A stretch of 64,000 nt of DNA from Alicycliphilus sp. UBA6560 (GCA_002434305.1 DJJU01000006.1:682001-746000), one strand, 5' to 3'; shown: positions 51,646 through 61,585, counted from the stretch's first letter. Notes: a model not told the origin generated them from the letters alone. Made by a program: numbers and translations.

Positions 51646-53997
51646 TTAGCGCTGCCGCGCCCGGGCGCCACGCGGTTGGGCAGCGGGTGCCGGCGCGCCC
51701 TCCAGCATGCGGAACGAGCCTTCGCCCGAGAGCTTGTCGATCATGCGGCGCGTCATGGACTGTGTGCTGCCGTCCAGCCCGGTGAACAGGAACAGGGTGT
51801 TGTGCGGGCTGGCCCAGGTCAGCTGGGTCTGCACCGCCCCCTGCTGGCTCACGATCTCCACCCACTGGCCGATCTGCAGCGCGCCCTTGGCGTCGGCAGC
51901 AGGCACATCGGGCTTGGGCTCCTGCGCCAGGGCCTGCATTTCAGACTGCGTGGGCAGCTCGTCCTGCGCAGCCAGCGGTGCGGCCAGGCTGTCTGTCGGC
52001 AGCTCGGCGAGCGGCGCGGCGGCCGCCTCGGCCGCTTCGGCCTCGGCCCGTGCCTGCTCCTGCGCGCGCGCTGCCTCGGCCTGCCGCTGCTGCTCGTCGT
52101 GCCAGTCCTGTGCCAGCCGCTGCAGGCCCAGCAGGCGCTCCTCCAGAGCCTGTATGCCCTCGGCCGGGTGGTTGATGCTCATCAGCCCTTCGCGCAGCGT
52201 GGGCAGCGCAGCGGCCAGGGCCTGGCCCAGCCGCTCGGGCTCGGCGCGCAGCTGCGACTCCTGGCCGACGGCCAACAGCAACGGCACCAGGGCCAGATAG
52301 CCGCCCGGGTCGTCCCCGGTCGCCTCCGCACCCTCCGGGGTCTGCGCCAGCGCCACCACGGCAGCCCATGGGCCGGTGACGAAGGCCAGCAGGTCTGCCG
52401 GAGCGCCGCCCGCATCGGGCAGGCGGCGGAAGTCGGCGGACAGGCGTTCGGCCAGCAGATCGCGCTGTTCGCGCAGCTGGCGTTCGCGCTCCTTGGCCTC
52501 GCGGCGCTCACGGCGGTGGCGCTCCTGCGTCTCCCAGGCCTTCTCGAGGGCGCGCAGCACCCGCTCGAACGGCGCGGAGCTTTCGATGCGCGCCGTCGCC
52601 AGATGGCCCACCACTTCGTTGACCAGGCGCATGAAGCGTCCGAACGAGGGCGAGTCTTCGCGGTCGAAAGCCAGGCTGCGCTGCGTCAGTTCGTCCAGCA
52701 GGCGGCGCGCGGGGTGCTGCTCGTCGCTGAAGAAGCGCGTGTCGTGGCGCACCAGCTCGCGCAGCGCGGGCGCCAGGCTCTGGATGGCCCGCTGCATGGA
52801 AGGCAGCAGGCGCGAGTCTTGAGCGATGTTGTCCATCATGCGGCTGACCACGTCCTGCGCGGCGCGCTCGGGCGAGGGCTGCGGCACGGGCATGGGCACC
52901 GCCGGCATGGGCGCAGAGGCCGGTATCAGCGCCGAGGTGTTGACCCACTCCCCACCAGCCGGGGCACCGGCCAGCCGGCCCACCAGCTGCTCGAGCTGCG
53001 CCAGGTCCTGCATGGCGTCGGCAGCCTCCTGCGTGACGTAGCCGCCGTGTGGTGGCACAGCCATGTAGCCGCTGGGCACAGCGCCCCCGCGCACGGGGTC
53101 GAAGGCGTGCGGGTCGCCCATACCGGCCAGCATCTGGCGCAGCATGCCGACGGTGAGCAGCGCCTCTTCGGCGGCAGGTGCCAGCGGCATGCCGCCGGAC
53201 GCCGCTGCGCCCCAGCCGGAGCCGTGCACCGGAGCGCCATAGTGGCTGGACAGGCCGCTGTGCATGGAAGAAGGTGCGTAGCCGCCCCCCACGCCCATCT
53301 GCGTGCTGGTGCCATAGCCCGTGCGCGACGCACCGGCCATGCCGGCGACGGCGTAGCCCACGGGCTCCACGCCCTGCTCGCGCAGGCCGCGGGCGGTGCG
53401 CTGGTAGACGTCCACCAGTTGCTGGCCCAGCTGTTCGCGCATCTGGGCCATCCACTGCTGGCGCACCTCGGCCGACACGCCGGTGTCGGCCACCACCTGC
53501 TGCAGTGCGCGGATGTAGTTCTCGGGCCGCAGTGGGTTGCGCTCGGCCTGGACGCTGCCCAGGCCCTGAGCCGAGCTGACCAATGCGTTCAGCTCGGCCA
53601 ACGCCGCCTCCGTGGCCAGCGCAGCCACCTGCTGGGCGCGCGCCATCTCCACCTGGGCCAGCACCTCGGTATCGTCCATCAGTGCCAATTCGCCGAAGTC
53701 GATGCCCGTGTCGCTGGGCGCGGCCCCCTTGGCGCGCGGCTGCGCCGGGCCTTCGGCAAAGGCTTCCAGCAGCGCCATCGGGTAACCCTTGACCAGCTGC
53801 GCCTCATGCTGGTGCAGCAGGCGCAGCGCATCGCCCGCCTGGTTGCGCCGCTGGATATCACGGCTGGAGGCCTCCTCCTCGCTCAGCGCACTGCGGGTGC
53901 GCGTCACCAGCTGCTCCATCAGCGTTTCGCCGTCGCGTATTGCATTGACGACGCATGCGCGAAAAACCGTTCTGGCGCGAGACGCTGGCAGGGGCAT
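51646..53997 (-). CDS. DUF1631 family protein of unknown function
   Basis: A 783-residue soluble protein matching the betaproteobacterial DUF1631 family in length and landmarks: VTRTRSALSEEEASSRDIQR near the start and the C-terminal GQWVEIVSQQGAVQTQLTW then FTGLDGSTQSMTRRMIDKL, a PilZ-like ending. The middle is helical with an acidic/Ala coiled-coil stretch (about residues 650-690, QAEAARAQEQARAEAEAAEA). A link to cyclic-di-GMP or cell-surface control is suggested only by the PilZ resemblance. It has its own promoter region downstream of ettA. Confidence 0.82.
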   Translation of the reverse strand: MPLPASRARTVFRACVVNAIRDGETLMEQLVTRTRSALSEEEASSRDIQRRNQAGDALRLLHQHEAQLVKGYPMALLEAFAEGPAQPRAKGAAPSDTGIDFGELALMDDTEVLAQVEMARAQQVAALATEAALAELNALVSSAQGLGSVQAERNPLRPENYIRALQQVVADTGVSAEVRQQWMAQMREQLGQQLVDVYQRTARGLREQGVEPVGYAVAGMAGASRTGYGTSTQMGVGGGYAPSSMHSGLSSHYGAPVHGSGWGAAASGGMPLAPAAEEALLTVGMLRQMLAGMGDPHAFDPVRGGAVPSGYMAVPPHGGYVTQEAADAMQDLAQLEQLVGRLAGAPAGGEWVNTSALIPASAPMPAVPMPVPQPSPERAAQDVVSRMMDNIAQDSRLLPSMQRAIQSLAPALRELVRHDTRFFSDEQHPARRLLDELTQRSLAFDREDSPSFGRFMRLVNEVVGHLATARIESSAPFERVLRALEKAWETQERHRRERREAKERERQLREQRDLLAERLSADFRRLPDAGGAPADLLAFVTGPWAAVVALAQTPEGAEATGDDPGGYLALVPLLLAVGQESQLRAEPERLGQALAAALPTLREGLMSINHPAEGIQALEERLLGLQRLAQDWHDEQQRQAEAARAQEQARAEAEAAEAAAAPLAELPTDSLAAPLAAQDELPTQSEMQALAQEPKPDVPAADAKGALQIGQWVEIVSQQGAVQTQLTWASPHNTLFLFTGLDGSTQSMTRRMIDKLSGEGSFRMLEGAPAPAAQPRGARARQR

Positions 53998-54057
53998 GGC
54001 TCGTGGGAAAAGAAGGGAGGGGGCGGCAAGCCGCCCGATACTACTACCGCAGGTGCG

Positions 54058-55719
54058 TCACTTGAGCGCCTTGTAGCGCATGCGCTTGGGCGCGGCGCCT
54101 TCCTCTCCCAGGCGCTTCTTCTTGTCGGCCTCGTATTCCTGGTAGTTGCCGTCGAAGAACACCCACTGGCTGTCGCCCTCGGCGGCCAGGATGTGCGTGG
54201 CGATGCGGTCCAGGAACCAGCGGTCGTGGCTGATGACCATCACCGTGCCGGCGTATTCCAGCAGGGCGTCTTCCAGCGCGCGCAGGGTTTCCACGTCCAG
54301 GTCGTTCGAGGGCTCGTCCAGCATCAGCACGTTGCCGCCCTGGATCAGCGTCTTGGCCAGGTGCAGGCGGCCGCGCTCGCCCCCGGAGAGGTTGCCGACC
54401 TTTTTCTGCTGGTCCTGGCCGTTGAAGTTGAATCGCCCGGCGTAGGCACGCGAGGCCATGGTGAACTTGCCCACGTTGATCATGTCCAGCCCGCCGGAGA
54501 TGTCCTCCCACACGGTCTTGTCGTCGGCGAGTTCGTCGCGGTGCTGGTCCACGAAGGCCATCTTCACCGTCTGGCCGATCTCCACCGTGCCGGAATCGGG
54601 CTGCTCGCGGCCGGCGATCAGCTTGAACAGCGTGGACTTGCCGGCGCCGTTGGGGCCAATGATGCCGACGATGGCGCCCGCCGGGATGTTCATGGACAGG
54701 TTGTCGATCAGCAGCCGGTCGCCGAAGGCCTTGGAGACGTTCTTGAACTCGATGACCTTAGAGCCCAGGCGCTCGGCCACGGGGATGAAGATCTCCTGCG
54801 TCTCGTTGCGCTTTTGGTATTCGTAGTCGCTCAGCTCCTCGAAGCGGGCGATACGCGCCTTGGATTTGGCCTGGCGGCCCTTGGCGTTCTGGCGCACCCA
54901 CTCCAGTTCCTTCTTCAGGGCCTTGGCGCGGGCTTCCTCGCCCTTTTGTTCGGCTTCCAGGCGGTTGCCCTTCTGGATCAGCCAGTCGGAGTAGTTGCCC
55001 TTGTAGGGAATACCGTGGCCGCGGTCCAGCTCCAGGATCCACTCAGCGGCGTTGTCCAGGAAATAGCGGTCGTGGGTGATGGCCACCACGGTGCCGGAGA
55101 AGCGGTGCAGGAACTGCTCCAGCCAGTCCACCGACTCGGCGTCCAGGTGGTTGGTGGGCTCGTCCAGCAGCAGCATGTCGGGCTTGGACAGCAGCAGCTT
55201 GCACAGGGCCACGCGGCGCTTTTCGCCACCGGACAGGTGGCCGACCACGGCGTCCCAGGGCGGCAGGCGCAGCGCATCGGCGGCGATCTCCAGCTGGTGC
55301 TCGGAGTCGGTGCCGGCGGCGGCGATGATGGCCTCCAGCTCGCCCTGTTCCTTGGCCAGAGCATCGAAATCGGCATCCTCCTCGGCGTAGGCGGCGTACA
55401 CCTCTTCCAGCCGGGCCTTGGCATTGTTCACCTCGGCCATGGCTTCCTCGACGGCCTGGCGCACCGTGTGCTCGGGGTTGAGTTGGGGCTCCTGCGGCAG
55501 ATAGCCGATGGACAGGCCGGCCATGGGAATGGCCTCGCCTTCGAACTCCTTGTCCACGCCGGCCATGATCTTCAGCAGCGACGACTTGCCCGAGCCGTTC
55601 AGGCCCAGCACGCCGATCTTGGCGCCAGGAAAGAATGACAGGGAGATGTCCTTCAAGATCTGCCGCTTCGGGGGCACGGTCTTGCTGACACGGTTCATCG
55701 AGAAAACGTACTGGGCCAT
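54058..55719 (-). CDS. ettA: Energy-dependent translational throttle protein EttA
   Basis: EttA is an ABC-F ATPase that binds the ribosomal E site and gates entry into elongation according to ATP/ADP. The 553-residue product has two ATPase domains, with Walker A GLNGSGKSS near residue 39 and GPNGAGKST, and signatures LSGGEKRRVAL and LSGGERGRLHL. The arm and linker between them (KGNYSDWLIQKGNRLEAEQK) and the ending GAAPKRMRYKALK are typical of EttA rather than other ABC-F types. It is divergent from rhlE. Confidence 0.95.
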   Translation of the reverse strand: MAQYVFSMNRVSKTVPPKRQILKDISLSFFPGAKIGVLGLNGSGKSSLLKIMAGVDKEFEGEAIPMAGLSIGYLPQEPQLNPEHTVRQAVEEAMAEVNNAKARLEEVYAAYAEEDADFDALAKEQGELEAIIAAAGTDSEHQLEIAADALRLPPWDAVVGHLSGGEKRRVALCKLLLSKPDMLLLDEPTNHLDAESVDWLEQFLHRFSGTVVAITHDRYFLDNAAEWILELDRGHGIPYKGNYSDWLIQKGNRLEAEQKGEEARAKALKKELEWVRQNAKGRQAKSKARIARFEELSDYEYQKRNETQEIFIPVAERLGSKVIEFKNVSKAFGDRLLIDNLSMNIPAGAIVGIIGPNGAGKSTLFKLIAGREQPDSGTVEIGQTVKMAFVDQHRDELADDKTVWEDISGGLDMINVGKFTMASRAYAGRFNFNGQDQQKKVGNLSGGERGRLHLAKTLIQGGNVLMLDEPSNDLDVETLRALEDALLEYAGTVMVISHDRWFLDRIATHILAAEGDSQWVFFDGNYQEYEADKKKRLGEEGAAPKRMRYKALK

Positions 55720-55977
55720 GGAGTCTTAATCTGAAAAAAATAGCAAAAAAGGGGCGCCAGCCAAGGCGCGCGCAACCATTGATTATCGGCGCATGCGACA
55801 ATGGCGACCGCCACGGGCTCCAGTCACCCTGGCAGCAGCAGTCAAGCTGGGGACGAAGGAAGCATCGCCTTCCGGGCTCCCGCTCTTGCAATCATCGGTT
55901 CCTTTTGTACTGGTCCGGCAACACCTCGCCGGCGACGGACCGATACCCAGCGCCCAGGACGGGCGCATCCAACAACG

Positions 55978-57720
55978 ATGACATTTGACGAACTGAAGCT
56001 CTCGCCGGCCATTTTGCGTGCCGTGCAGGAACAGGGCTACGACAGCCCTACTCCCATCCAGGCCCAGGCCATACCCGCCGTTCTGGCAGGCCACGACCTG
56101 CTGGCCGGCGCGCAGACCGGCACCGGCAAGACGGCGGCCTTCGCGCTGCCCATGTTGCAGCGCCTGGAGGCCGGCAGCCCCGCCACCAGCCGCTTCGGCG
56201 GCCGCGGCGTGCGTGCCCTGGTGCTCACCCCCACACGCGAACTCGCTGCCCAGGTCGAGGAATCCGTGCGCGCCTACGGCAAGCACTTGGACATCAAGTC
56301 CACCGTGATCTTCGGCGGCGTGGGCATGAATCCGCAGATCGAGCGCCTCAAGCGCGGCGTGGACATCCTGGTGGCCACCCCCGGCCGGCTGCTGGATCTG
56401 CAGCAGCAGGGCTTCCTGGACCTGTCCACCGTTGAGGTGCTGGTGCTGGACGAGGCCGACCGCATGCTGGATATGGGCTTCATCCATGATGTGAAGAAGG
56501 TGCTGGCGCTGCTGCCCGCCTCCAAGCAGAGCCTGCTGTTTTCTGCCACCTTCAGCGACGAGATCCGCGAGCTGGCCGGCGGCCTGCTGAAAAACCCGCA
56601 GAGCATCCAGGTCACGCCGCGCAACACCACGGTGCAGCGCATCAGCCAGGTCATCCACCCGGTGGGCCGCGCCAAGAAAAAGCAGGTGCTGCTGCACATC
56701 ATCCAGCAGCACGACTGGAGCCAGGTGCTGGTCTTCACGCGCACCAAGTTCGGCGCCAACAACGTGGCCGACTACCTGACCAAGAACGGCGTGACGGCCA
56801 TGGCGCTGCACGGCAACAAGAGCCAGAGCGCCCGCACTCAGGCGTTGGAAGGCTTCAAGACCGGCCAGATCCGCGCCCTGGTGGCCACCGACATCGCCGC
56901 ACGCGGCATCGACATCGACGACCTGCCGCACGTCGTCAACTACGAGATCCCCAACGTGCCCGAGGACTACGTGCACCGCATCGGCCGCACCGGCCGCGCC
57001 GGGCGCGAGGGCCACGCCGTGAGCCTGGTCTGCATGGATGAAGAAGGCTTCATGATGGAGATCGAGCGCTTCACCAAGCAGGAAATTCCCGTGCAGGTGA
57101 TCGACGGCTTTGGCCCTGACGAAGGTGAGAAGGCCGAGCCCATCGCCATGGGCCGCCAGACCATCTGGGGCGGCGCCGGCAAGCCTCCAGGACGCGACGT
57201 GATGCAGGCCGCTGCCAAGGCCGCACGCCAGGAAATGATGGAGCGCATCCGCACCAACAAGGCAGCCACGGGCGGCGGCGGTGGCCAGCGCGGCCGCCAG
57301 GGCGGCGCCGGTGATGGTCAGCCGCGCAAGGAAGGTGCCGAAGGCGGTGGCCGCGGTCGGCATGGCGGCGCCAGCGCCGGCCAGGGCGGCCGTCCGGCAG
57401 GCCGCGGCCAGCAGCCGCAGCAAAACGCGGGCGGCGGCCGCCGCCGCGGCGGTGGCGGTATGGGCGGCGCTGGTGGTGGCAATGGTGGCGGCGGTCCGCG
57501 CCGGCACGACGACAGCCAGCCGCGCGGCGAGAACGCCCACATGCTGACGCAGACCGGCCACTCGCTCATGCCCCGGCGCGCCGGCGGCGGCGGCCAGCCC
57601 GACCCCATGCGCACCAGCGTTGACATGATGGCCGGCAGCGGCCGCCGTGGCGGCGGCTACCGCAGCGGTGGTGGCGGCTCGCGCGGTCCGCGCGGCGGTG
57701 GCGGCGGCTACGGCCGCTGA
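55978..57720 (+). CDS. rhlE: DEAD-box RNA helicase RhlE
   Basis: The 580-residue helicase starts TFDELKLSPAILRAVQEQGY. Motifs: Q-motif PTPIQAQAIP, Walker A AQTGTGKT near residue 45, PTRELAAQ, DEAD in VLDEADRMLDMGF, SAT, and HRIGRTGRAG. The C-terminal 170 residues are a Gly/Arg/Gln-rich low-complexity tail (RGG-like), typical of betaproteobacterial RhlE and likely RNA-binding. The 258-bp divergent gap to ettA holds a long leader with no feature I can name, and the frame is open through it in one phase, but the family start is at 55978. Confidence 0.94.
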   Translation: MTFDELKLSPAILRAVQEQGYDSPTPIQAQAIPAVLAGHDLLAGAQTGTGKTAAFALPMLQRLEAGSPATSRFGGRGVRALVLTPTRELAAQVEESVRAYGKHLDIKSTVIFGGVGMNPQIERLKRGVDILVATPGRLLDLQQQGFLDLSTVEVLVLDEADRMLDMGFIHDVKKVLALLPASKQSLLFSATFSDEIRELAGGLLKNPQSIQVTPRNTTVQRISQVIHPVGRAKKKQVLLHIIQQHDWSQVLVFTRTKFGANNVADYLTKNGVTAMALHGNKSQSARTQALEGFKTGQIRALVATDIAARGIDIDDLPHVVNYEIPNVPEDYVHRIGRTGRAGREGHAVSLVCMDEEGFMMEIERFTKQEIPVQVIDGFGPDEGEKAEPIAMGRQTIWGGAGKPPGRDVMQAAAKAARQEMMERIRTNKAATGGGGGQRGRQGGAGDGQPRKEGAEGGGRGRHGGASAGQGGRPAGRGQQPQQNAGGGRRRGGGGMGGAGGGNGGGGPRRHDDSQPRGENAHMLTQTGHSLMPRRAGGGGQPDPMRTSVDMMAGSGRRGGGYRSGGGGSRGPRGGGGGYGR

Positions 57721-57755
57721 CGCGCCGGCAGGCCACCCCCTACGTACACTCTGAG

Positions 57756-57780
57756 AGCCCGGCTTCGGCCGGGCTTTTTT
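57756..57780 (+). terminator. Intrinsic terminator of rhlE
   Basis: AGCCCGGC, tetraloop TTCG, GCCGGGCT, then six T: eight perfect pairs with a stable UUCG loop, 36 nt after the rhlE stop. Confidence 0.93.
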
Positions 57781-57844
57781 CTGGCACTGACTCGCGCCCG
57801 TGGCCGGCTAACATCGGCGCAAGAAACACTCAAGCTCGCCCGTC

Positions 57845-59632
57845 ATGATGAACCAGACCCCCACTGGCCGCCGTGCAGCCGCGCCCGCCCGCTCTTTGCC
57901 ACACCCGGTGCGCCTGCCGATGCTGGCGCTGTCGGCCCTGCTGCTGGCCGCCTGCTCCAGCACGCCCTTGCCGCCCTGGCCCTCGCAAACCACCGACACC
58001 GGCATGCCCCGGCAGGGCCGCGTGGTGCCGCCGCCGCTGGGTGCAACCGTGCCGAGCGATGCGGCGCAGCCTTCTTCCGTCACCGTGACACCCGTGGAGC
58101 CCGCGCCCGCCCTGCCCACGCAGGCCGCACCGACCCCGCTGTCGGCCGTGGATGCGCGCTTTGCCGATCCTTCCGTGCGCTACGACACGCCGGGCCTGGC
58201 CGAGGGGCGCCGCGCCTTCACCACCAATGCCGAACTGGGCCAGTGGTTGGGCCGGCTGGGCGCCGGCGCACCCGGCAGCCGTACCAAGGCACAGGTGCTG
58301 AACTTCGGCCGCTCGCAGCGCGGCACGCCGCTGTCGGCCCTGGTGCTGACCCGCGCCGATGGCACCGACGTGGCCGCGCTGGAGGCCAGCGGCCGGCCCA
58401 CCGTGCTGCTGATGGGCCAGCAGCATGGCGACGAGCCCGCCAGCGCCGAGGCGCTGCTGATCATGGCGCGCGAGCTGGCCGGCGGCGGCCTGCTGGAGCC
58501 CATGCTGGACGCGATCAACGTCATCGTCGTGCCGCGTGCCAATCCGGACGGCGCCGAGTCCGGCCAGCACCTGACGGCCAGCGGCACCGATCTGGACCAG
58601 GACCACCTGGCTTTGCGCACGCCCGAGGCCCAGGCACTGGCGCGGCTGGTGCGCAACTTCCGCCCGATCGCCATCATCGACGCGCACGAATACCCGGTGC
58701 AGAGCCTGCTGGTCGAGCGCGCCGGTGTGCTGCCGCGCGCCGACCTGCTGCTGCAGCCGGCCACCACGGCCAACCTGCCGGAGTTCATGACCAAGGCGGC
58801 GATGGAGTGGTACCACGACCCCATGGTCAAAGCGCTGACGGGCGCCGGGCTCACGCAGGACTGGTACTTCACGCCCGAGCAGGCCGATGGCGGCGCCCTG
58901 CGCCTGGCCATGGCCGGCACGGCCGCCGACAGCGCGCGCAACGTGAACGGGCTAAAGAACGCCGTCAGCCTGCGCATCGACAGCCGCGGCGCCGACCTGG
59001 ACCGCCGCCAGATCCAGCGGCGCGTGCACGCGCACGTCACCGCGCTGACCAGCGCGCTGCGCAGCACGGTGGAAAAGGCCTCCAGCCTGGAGTCGGTGCG
59101 CTCGTACGAGGCGCGCGAGATCGCCTCGCAGGCCTGCCGGGGCGACCTGGTGGTGCGCGCGCAGGGCACGCCGCTGCAGCGCGAACTGATCGGCATCGAC
59201 CCGCAGACCGGCGCCGACCGGCCTCTGCACCTGCAGTGGGACTCCACCCTGCAGCTGCAGACCACGCTGCGCCGCGCCCGCCCCTGCGGCTACTGGCTGG
59301 CCGCCAGCGCCGGCGACGCCGTGCAGCGGCTGCGCTGGCTGGGCGTGCTGGTGCTGCGCGTGGCCGAGCCTGGCGCCGTGCTGGCCGACCTGTACGAGCC
59401 GGCCGGCGGCAATCGCGGCGAGGGCCTGAAGCTGACCACCCGCCGCGCCAGCATCGACGTGCCCGAGGGCAGCTACTACGTGCCCATGAACCAGACCCTG
59501 GCCAACCTGGCCGCCGCCGCCCTGGAGCCCGACACCCGCGGCAGCTACTACGCCCACCAGCTCCTCCCCGGGCTGCAGGACGCGGCGCGCGTCATGGCCA
59601 ACCCGCCGCTGGTCTTTGAAGAGATGGATTGA
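57845..59632 (+). CDS. M14-family metallocarboxypeptidase, lipoprotein
   Basis: The 595-residue protein has an N-terminal basic region then a lipobox LLLAACSS (Cys37), so it is probably anchored in the envelope. The M14 zinc site begins HGDE (His194, Glu197) in MGQQHGDEPASAEAL, with PRANPDGAE and a third His in IAIIDAHEYPVQ. The middle and C-terminal parts have no recognised domain. A peptidoglycan or periplasmic peptide substrate is likely but unproven. ATGATG gives two possible starts one codon apart. It converges on the downstream oxidoreductase gene with a repeat hairpin between. Confidence 0.82.
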   Translation: MMNQTPTGRRAAAPARSLPHPVRLPMLALSALLLAACSSTPLPPWPSQTTDTGMPRQGRVVPPPLGATVPSDAAQPSSVTVTPVEPAPALPTQAAPTPLSAVDARFADPSVRYDTPGLAEGRRAFTTNAELGQWLGRLGAGAPGSRTKAQVLNFGRSQRGTPLSALVLTRADGTDVAALEASGRPTVLLMGQQHGDEPASAEALLIMARELAGGGLLEPMLDAINVIVVPRANPDGAESGQHLTASGTDLDQDHLALRTPEAQALARLVRNFRPIAIIDAHEYPVQSLLVERAGVLPRADLLLQPATTANLPEFMTKAAMEWYHDPMVKALTGAGLTQDWYFTPEQADGGALRLAMAGTAADSARNVNGLKNAVSLRIDSRGADLDRRQIQRRVHAHVTALTSALRSTVEKASSLESVRSYEAREIASQACRGDLVVRAQGTPLQRELIGIDPQTGADRPLHLQWDSTLQLQTTLRRARPCGYWLAASAGDAVQRLRWLGVLVLRVAEPGAVLADLYEPAGGNRGEGLKLTTRRASIDVPEGSYYVPMNQTLANLAAAALEPDTRGSYYAHQLLPGLQDAARVMANPPLVFEEMD

Positions 59633-59640
59633 ACGGGAAA

Positions 59641-59716
59641 AAAGCGGTGGCAGCTATCAAATGGATAGCTGCTGCCGCTTTATCCATGGGGGCTAGAGGC
59701 AGATTTGTTCAAAAAA
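59641..59716 (+). repeat. Dispersed repeat copy forming an 18-bp hairpin between convergent genes
   Basis: AAAGCGGTGGCAGCTATC (59641-59658), loop AAATG, and GATAGCTGCTGCCGCTTT (59664-59681) pair over all 18 positions, two as G-U. The usual GCTAGAGGCAGATTTGTTC right arm and tail follow. It starts eight bases after the M14 stop and ends 14 bases before the convergent gene's stop, so it can serve as a bidirectional terminator. Confidence 0.88.
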
Positions 59717-59729
59717 TCTGCCACCATCT

Positions 59730-60623
59730 TCAGACCGGCTTGTGCGTGGCCTGCAGCTGCGCCACCAGCTCCGGCACCAGCGCATCGGCCCCGCCCTGCT
59801 CCACCGCCCGAGCGAAGGTGGCCTGCACGGCCTGGGCAATGGTGAGCGCGGCCTGGCCGTCCTGCGCCATGGTGGTGTAGTAGCCCATGTCCTTCAGGGC
59901 GTTGCCCATGGCAAAGCGCAGCGCCGAGGCGTCCTGCGCCAGCAGGTAGGGGCGCAGCCGCTCCAGCGCCACGCCGGCGCCGCCCCCCTTGGCCAGCACG
60001 TCTACGAACACCTCCGGGGCCACGCCGCCGCCCAGGGCGCAGGCAGCGGCCTCGGCGATCAGCGCCACGCTGCCCAGAGAGACATAGTTGTGCAGCAGCT
60101 TCATGCGGTGGCCGGTGCCGGCGGCGCCGGTGTGCACGATGTTCTCGGCAAAACACTCCAGGATGGGCCGGCAGCGGGCCAGCACCGCCGCATCGCCGCC
60201 CACCAGCAGGTTCAGCCGACCCTCGCGCGCCTCGCGCGGGGTGCGTGTCATGGGGGCATCCAGAAACTGCATGCCGACCGCCTGGCAGGCCTGGGCCACC
60301 CGCTCGGTGGACGACGGGATGGCGGTGGAGCAGTCCACCACCACGGCGCCGGCCGGCAGCGCGGCCAGGGCGCCCTGCTCGCCCAGCAGCACGGCCTCCA
60401 CCTGTGGCGAGCCGGTCACGCACAGGATCAGCATGTCGCACTGACGCGCCAGGGCCGGCACGCTGGCCGCCGTGGCCACGCCCAGCGCCAGCAGTTCGTC
60501 CAGCGGCTGGTTGCCGGGGTGCTCGAGCACCGTGAGCGTCTGGCCCTTCCTGGCCAGGTTCAGCGCAATGCCGTGGCCCATCAGGCCGACGCCGACCAGG
60601 CCGATGCGGGGGGTGTCTTGCAT
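59730..60623 (-). CDS. 3-hydroxyisobutyrate dehydrogenase-family NAD(P)-dependent oxidoreductase
   Basis: The 297-residue beta-hydroxyacid dehydrogenase has the Rossmann motif GLVGVGLMGHGIALNLARKG, the substrate motif DAPMTRTPREAREGRLNLLVGG (in the place of DAPVSGG), and the catalytic Lys in GTGHRMKLLHNY. Substrate within the family (3-hydroxyisobutyrate, tartronate semialdehyde, others) cannot be decided. I choose the ATG at 60623 with AAGGAGA upstream; an ATG five codons earlier is possible. It lies 11 nt after the methyltransferase gene and is likely co-transcribed with it. Confidence 0.88.
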   Translation of the reverse strand: MQDTPRIGLVGVGLMGHGIALNLARKGQTLTVLEHPGNQPLDELLALGVATAASVPALARQCDMLILCVTGSPQVEAVLLGEQGALAALPAGAVVVDCSTAIPSSTERVAQACQAVGMQFLDAPMTRTPREAREGRLNLLVGGDAAVLARCRPILECFAENIVHTGAAGTGHRMKLLHNYVSLGSVALIAEAAACALGGGVAPEVFVDVLAKGGGAGVALERLRPYLLAQDASALRFAMGNALKDMGYYTTMAQDGQAALTIAQAVQATFARAVEQGGADALVPELVAQLQATHKPV

Positions 60624-60634
60624 GGGTGTCTCCT

Positions 60635-61585
60635 TCATGGTGTGGACCGGTACACGAGCGCCTTCAGCGAGCGCTCTTCATGGACGTCGGCGAACGCGGC
60701 CGGATTGGGCAGCCGGCGCTCGAAGGCGAGGCCCGGTGCGAGCTCCTGCACCAGGCCATGCACGAAATCCGGACCGAGTTCGGGCGCGTTCAGGCACAGC
60801 AGCGCGCTGCCACCTGGCGCGAGCAGATCCGGCAGCCGGCGCACGGTGCGCGGGTAGTCCTTGGCGGCGACGAAACTGCCCTTCTGGTAGCTGGGCGGAT
60901 CGGCGATGACCAGGTCGTACGGCCCACCGCGCGTGATCCGGCCCCACGAGGCAAAGATGTCATGCGCCAGAAAGCTTGCCCCGCCCCCCAGCCCGTTCAG
61001 CTGGTGGTTCTGCTGTCCCGTGGCAATTGCGCCGCGCCCCATGTCCACGTTCACCACCTGCGCCGCGCCGCCCGCCAGCGCGGCGACCGAGAAGGCGCAG
61101 GTGTAGGCGAAGAGGTTGAGCACGCGCGCCCCCCGCCCTTCGCGCGCCTTGAATTCCAGCGCCCACTCGCGCACCCAGCGGCGGCCTTCGGCCATGTCGA
61201 GAAACAACCCGTGGTTCTGCCCGCGCAGCACGTGCACGCGAAAGCGCAGGCCGCCTTCGGTGACGATGTGCGGATCGGGCACGCTGCCGGCCATCAGCCG
61301 CGTATCGCTGCGGCCCTGCAGGCGCAGCGCCTCACCGCGGTGCTGGAAGACCCAGGCGAGGGGCTGGCCCGGCGCCAGCTGCGCCCAGCGCGCGTGCAGC
61401 GCCTCGCCGATGGCGCCCAGCTGCCCGTCATCCACCGGGGCGAAGCTGGTGAGCACGAAAACGGGCGGATACGCATCGAGCGTCCAGTGCTCGCAGCCGG
61501 GATGCAGTCCGCCCCGGCCGTGGAAGATGCGGCATGCGTCCTGCGGCAGGGGCATGGCGGCGATGGTGTCGAGCAGGGGCTGCAT
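60635..61585 (-). CDS. RlmI-like class I SAM-dependent methyltransferase
   Basis: The 316-residue enzyme has the methyltransferase fold with VLNLFAYTCAFSVAALAGG (SAM binding), VVNVDMGRGAI, and the target-binding VIADPPSYQKGSF, which is the NPPY-type motif of RlmI/RsmC-like enzymes. GLFLDMAEGRRWV resembles the RlmI sequence before motif I. rRNA cytosine or guanine methylation is the likely role, but the exact base is unknown. The PUA domain of full RlmI is absent. An open frame extends about 70 codons upstream of the chosen ATG, without family similarity. Confidence 0.83.
   Translation of the reverse strand: MQPLLDTIAAMPLPQDACRIFHGRGGLHPGCEHWTLDAYPPVFVLTSFAPVDDGQLGAIGEALHARWAQLAPGQPLAWVFQHRGEALRLQGRSDTRLMAGSVPDPHIVTEGGLRFRVHVLRGQNHGLFLDMAEGRRWVREWALEFKAREGRGARVLNLFAYTCAFSVAALAGGAAQVVNVDMGRGAIATGQQNHQLNGLGGGASFLAHDIFASWGRITRGGPYDLVIADPPSYQKGSFVAAKDYPRTVRRLPDLLAPGGSALLCLNAPELGPDFVHGLVQELAPGLAFERRLPNPAAFADVHEERSLKALVYRSTP

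Noticed and set aside
55736..55790. Possible repeat copy upstream of ettA (A-rich with GGCGCCAGCC)
   Set aside because: The core word is missing and the resemblance rests on A-runs only.
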